This document shows positions 4,356 to 5,485 of a stretch of 5,485 nucleotides of DNA, in pieces. The position numbers and the translations under genes are program-made. The DNA is from Rikenellaceae bacterium (GTDB taxonomy: Bacteria; Bacteroidota; Bacteroidia; Bacteroidales; UBA932): NCBI GenBank assembly GCA_900767405.1, contig CAAFZB010000029.1, forward strand, positions 1 through 5,485, in the 5' to 3' direction. The number at the start of each line of letters is the position of its first letter. Within the stretch, counting starts at the first letter, position 1. The notes under the pieces were generated by a model. That model was not told the DNA's origin and searched no databases. It saw only the letters and a list, made by a program, of their open reading frames with translations.

Positions 4356-5485
4356 CTATCTGTTGCTGTACATTGAATCGTAATATTTCTGATAATCGCC
4401 GCTGGTTACGTTGTCCAGCCAGTCCTGATTCTCAAGATACCACCTCACGGTCTTTTCTATGCCTTCCTCGAACTGCAGCGACGGCTCCCAGCCGAGTTCT
4501 CTCTGGAGCTTAGAGGAGTCAATCGCATAACGCAGATCGTGACCGGCACGGTCTGTAACGAAGGTTATAAGGTCCATATCCTCCCCCGGCATACGTCCAA
4601 GAAGCCTGTCTACGGTCTCGATGAGGACCTTTATTATATCTATGTTCTTCCACTCGTTGAAACCTCCGATATTGTATGTCTGGGCAATCTCACCTTTATG
4701 GAATATCGTATCTATGGCCCTGGCGTGATCCTCTACGTATAGCCAGTCCCGCACGTTCTCCCCTTTTCCATACACCGGAAGCGGCTTACGATGCCGGATA
4801 TTGTTGATAAACAAAGGAATAAGCTTCTCGGGAAACTGGTAAGGACCGTAGTTGTTCGAACAATTGGTAACAATGGTGGGCAGACCGTAAGTGTCGTGGT
4901 AAGACCTCACGAAATGGTCGGACGACGCCTTTGCGGCACTGTATGGACTGTGAGGCTGATACTTTAGTTCCTCGGTAAAGAAATCTTTTCCGTATGCCAG
5001 ATGATGCGTTCCCGAACTTGCCCTGGTAGTGAAAGGAGGCACAATGCCGTCGGGATCGGTAACCTCCAGAGCTCCATATACCTCGTCAGTGCTGATATGG
5101 TAGAAAAGCCTGCGCACCCCTTCGGGAGCAGGAGTCTCCCCCCAATAACGGTGAGCCGCCTGCAGCAGCGACAGCGTACCCATAACGTTGGTACGCGCAA
5201 AAGTGAAAGGATCCTTGATACTGCGGTCTACGTGAGTCTCGGCGGCAAGATGTATCACTCCGTCCACAGAGTGCGAGCGCAACAGCTCGTACACCGACTC
5301 ATAATCGCAGATATCCATCTTAACGAAACTGTAGTTGGGTTCGTTCTCTATATCCTTGAGATTTGCAAGATTTCCGGCATAGGTAAGCTTGTCAAGATTT
5401 ATTATCCTGTACTGAGGATATTTCTTCACGAAAAGGCGAACCACGTGGGAGCCTATGAATCCGGCGCCCCCGGTTATGACTATAG
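4356..5485 (-). CDS. rfbB: dTDP-glucose 4,6-dehydratase (partial, start beyond the right edge)
   Basis: RmlB/RfbB converts dTDP-glucose to dTDP-4-keto-6-deoxyglucose, the branch point to dTDP-rhamnose and other deoxysugars. The frame is open to the window edge. The codons at 5445-5483 encode IVITGGAGFIGSH, the NAD-binding glycine motif, so the GTG at 5444 is not the start and only a few N-terminal residues are missing. Numbering from that GTG, the SDR dehydratase features are the STDEVYG motif with catalytic Thr119-Asp120-Glu121 and the Tyr168-x3-Lys172 pair in SPYSAAKAS. Also visible are HLAAETHVDRS (65-75), NNYGPYQFPEKLIP (197-210) and the substrate-binding VRDWLYVEDH. An insertion of about 24 residues (about 130-154, including PPFTTRASSGTHHLAYG) separates EVYG from FFTEE, where canonical RmlB has a short loop. 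The stop is TAG (4356-4358), one base before galE. The rmlA, rmlC and rmlD partners are not in the window and may lie upstream. Confidence 0.95.
   Translation of the reverse strand, partial: IVITGGAGFIGSHVVRLFVKKYPQYRIINLDKLTYAGNLANLKDIENEPNYSFVKMDICDYESVYELLRSHSVDGVIHLAAETHVDRSIKDPFTFARTNVMGTLSLLQAAHRYWGETPAPEGVRRLFYHISTDEVYGALEVTDPDGIVPPFTTRASSGTHHLAYGKDFFTEELKYQPHSPYSAAKASSDHFVRSYHDTYGLPTIVTNCSNNYGPYQFPEKLIPLFINNIRHRKPLPVYGKGENVRDWLYVEDHARAIDTIFHKGEIAQTYNIGGFNEWKNIDIIKVLIETVDRLLGRMPGEDMDLITFVTDRAGHDLRYAIDSSKLQRELGWEPSLQFEEGIEKTVRWYLENQDWLDNVTSGDYQKYYDSMYSNR

Overview
The window looks like chromosomal DNA from a member of the Bacteroidota, probably Bacteroidales. Two things point there. First, intergenic regions carry promoter elements of the Bacteroidota type (a TAnnTTTG box at about -7, with a TTTG-like element about 19 bases upstream), and there are no strong Shine-Dalgarno sequences. 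Second, the proteins read like Bacteroidota versions of their families. Genus cannot be assigned from the sequence alone. Coding regions are moderately GC-rich and the short gaps are AT-rich.

Layout from left to right. (1) Positions 29-190, minus strand: two adjacent lysine tRNA genes, anticodons UUU then CUU in transcription order, behind a well-matched Bacteroidota promoter at 208-238. (2) Positions 255-959, minus strand: a class III-type sirtuin (NAD-dependent protein deacylase) that lacks the usual zinc-binding cysteines. (3) Positions 1038-1942, plus strand, divergent from the sirtuin: a 58-residue unrecognised small protein whose stop codon overlaps the start of a TauE/SafE (TSUP) family membrane exporter. 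(4) Positions 1943-2101, between convergent genes: a mosaic of short tandem duplications and two hairpin-forming palindromes, apparently a dispersed repeat rather than a gene. (5) Positions 2102-5485, minus strand: a sugar and glycan cluster transcribed as dTDP-glucose 4,6-dehydratase (rfbB/rmlB, running off the right edge), UDP-glucose 4-epimerase (galE, one base after rfbB) and a family 4-like glycosyltransferase after a 63-81 base gap that contains a possible separate promoter.

How the genes fit together. RmlB and GalE make nucleotide-sugar precursors (dTDP-4-keto-6-deoxyglucose; UDP-galactose and possibly UDP-GalNAc). The glycosyltransferase is the kind of enzyme that would use such donors to build a surface polysaccharide, glycolipid or glycoprotein glycan. 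This link is inferred from adjacency and family. The sirtuin, exporter and tRNAs appear to be separate housekeeping or accessory units. No mobile element, CRISPR array, phage gene or defence system was seen, and I found no clear new multi-gene system. The most notable details are the zinc-motif-less sirtuin, Cys299 in GalE (a substrate-breadth marker), the RmlB insertion and the repeat mosaic. No gene-free stretch exceeds 300 bases; the longest is 1943-2101.
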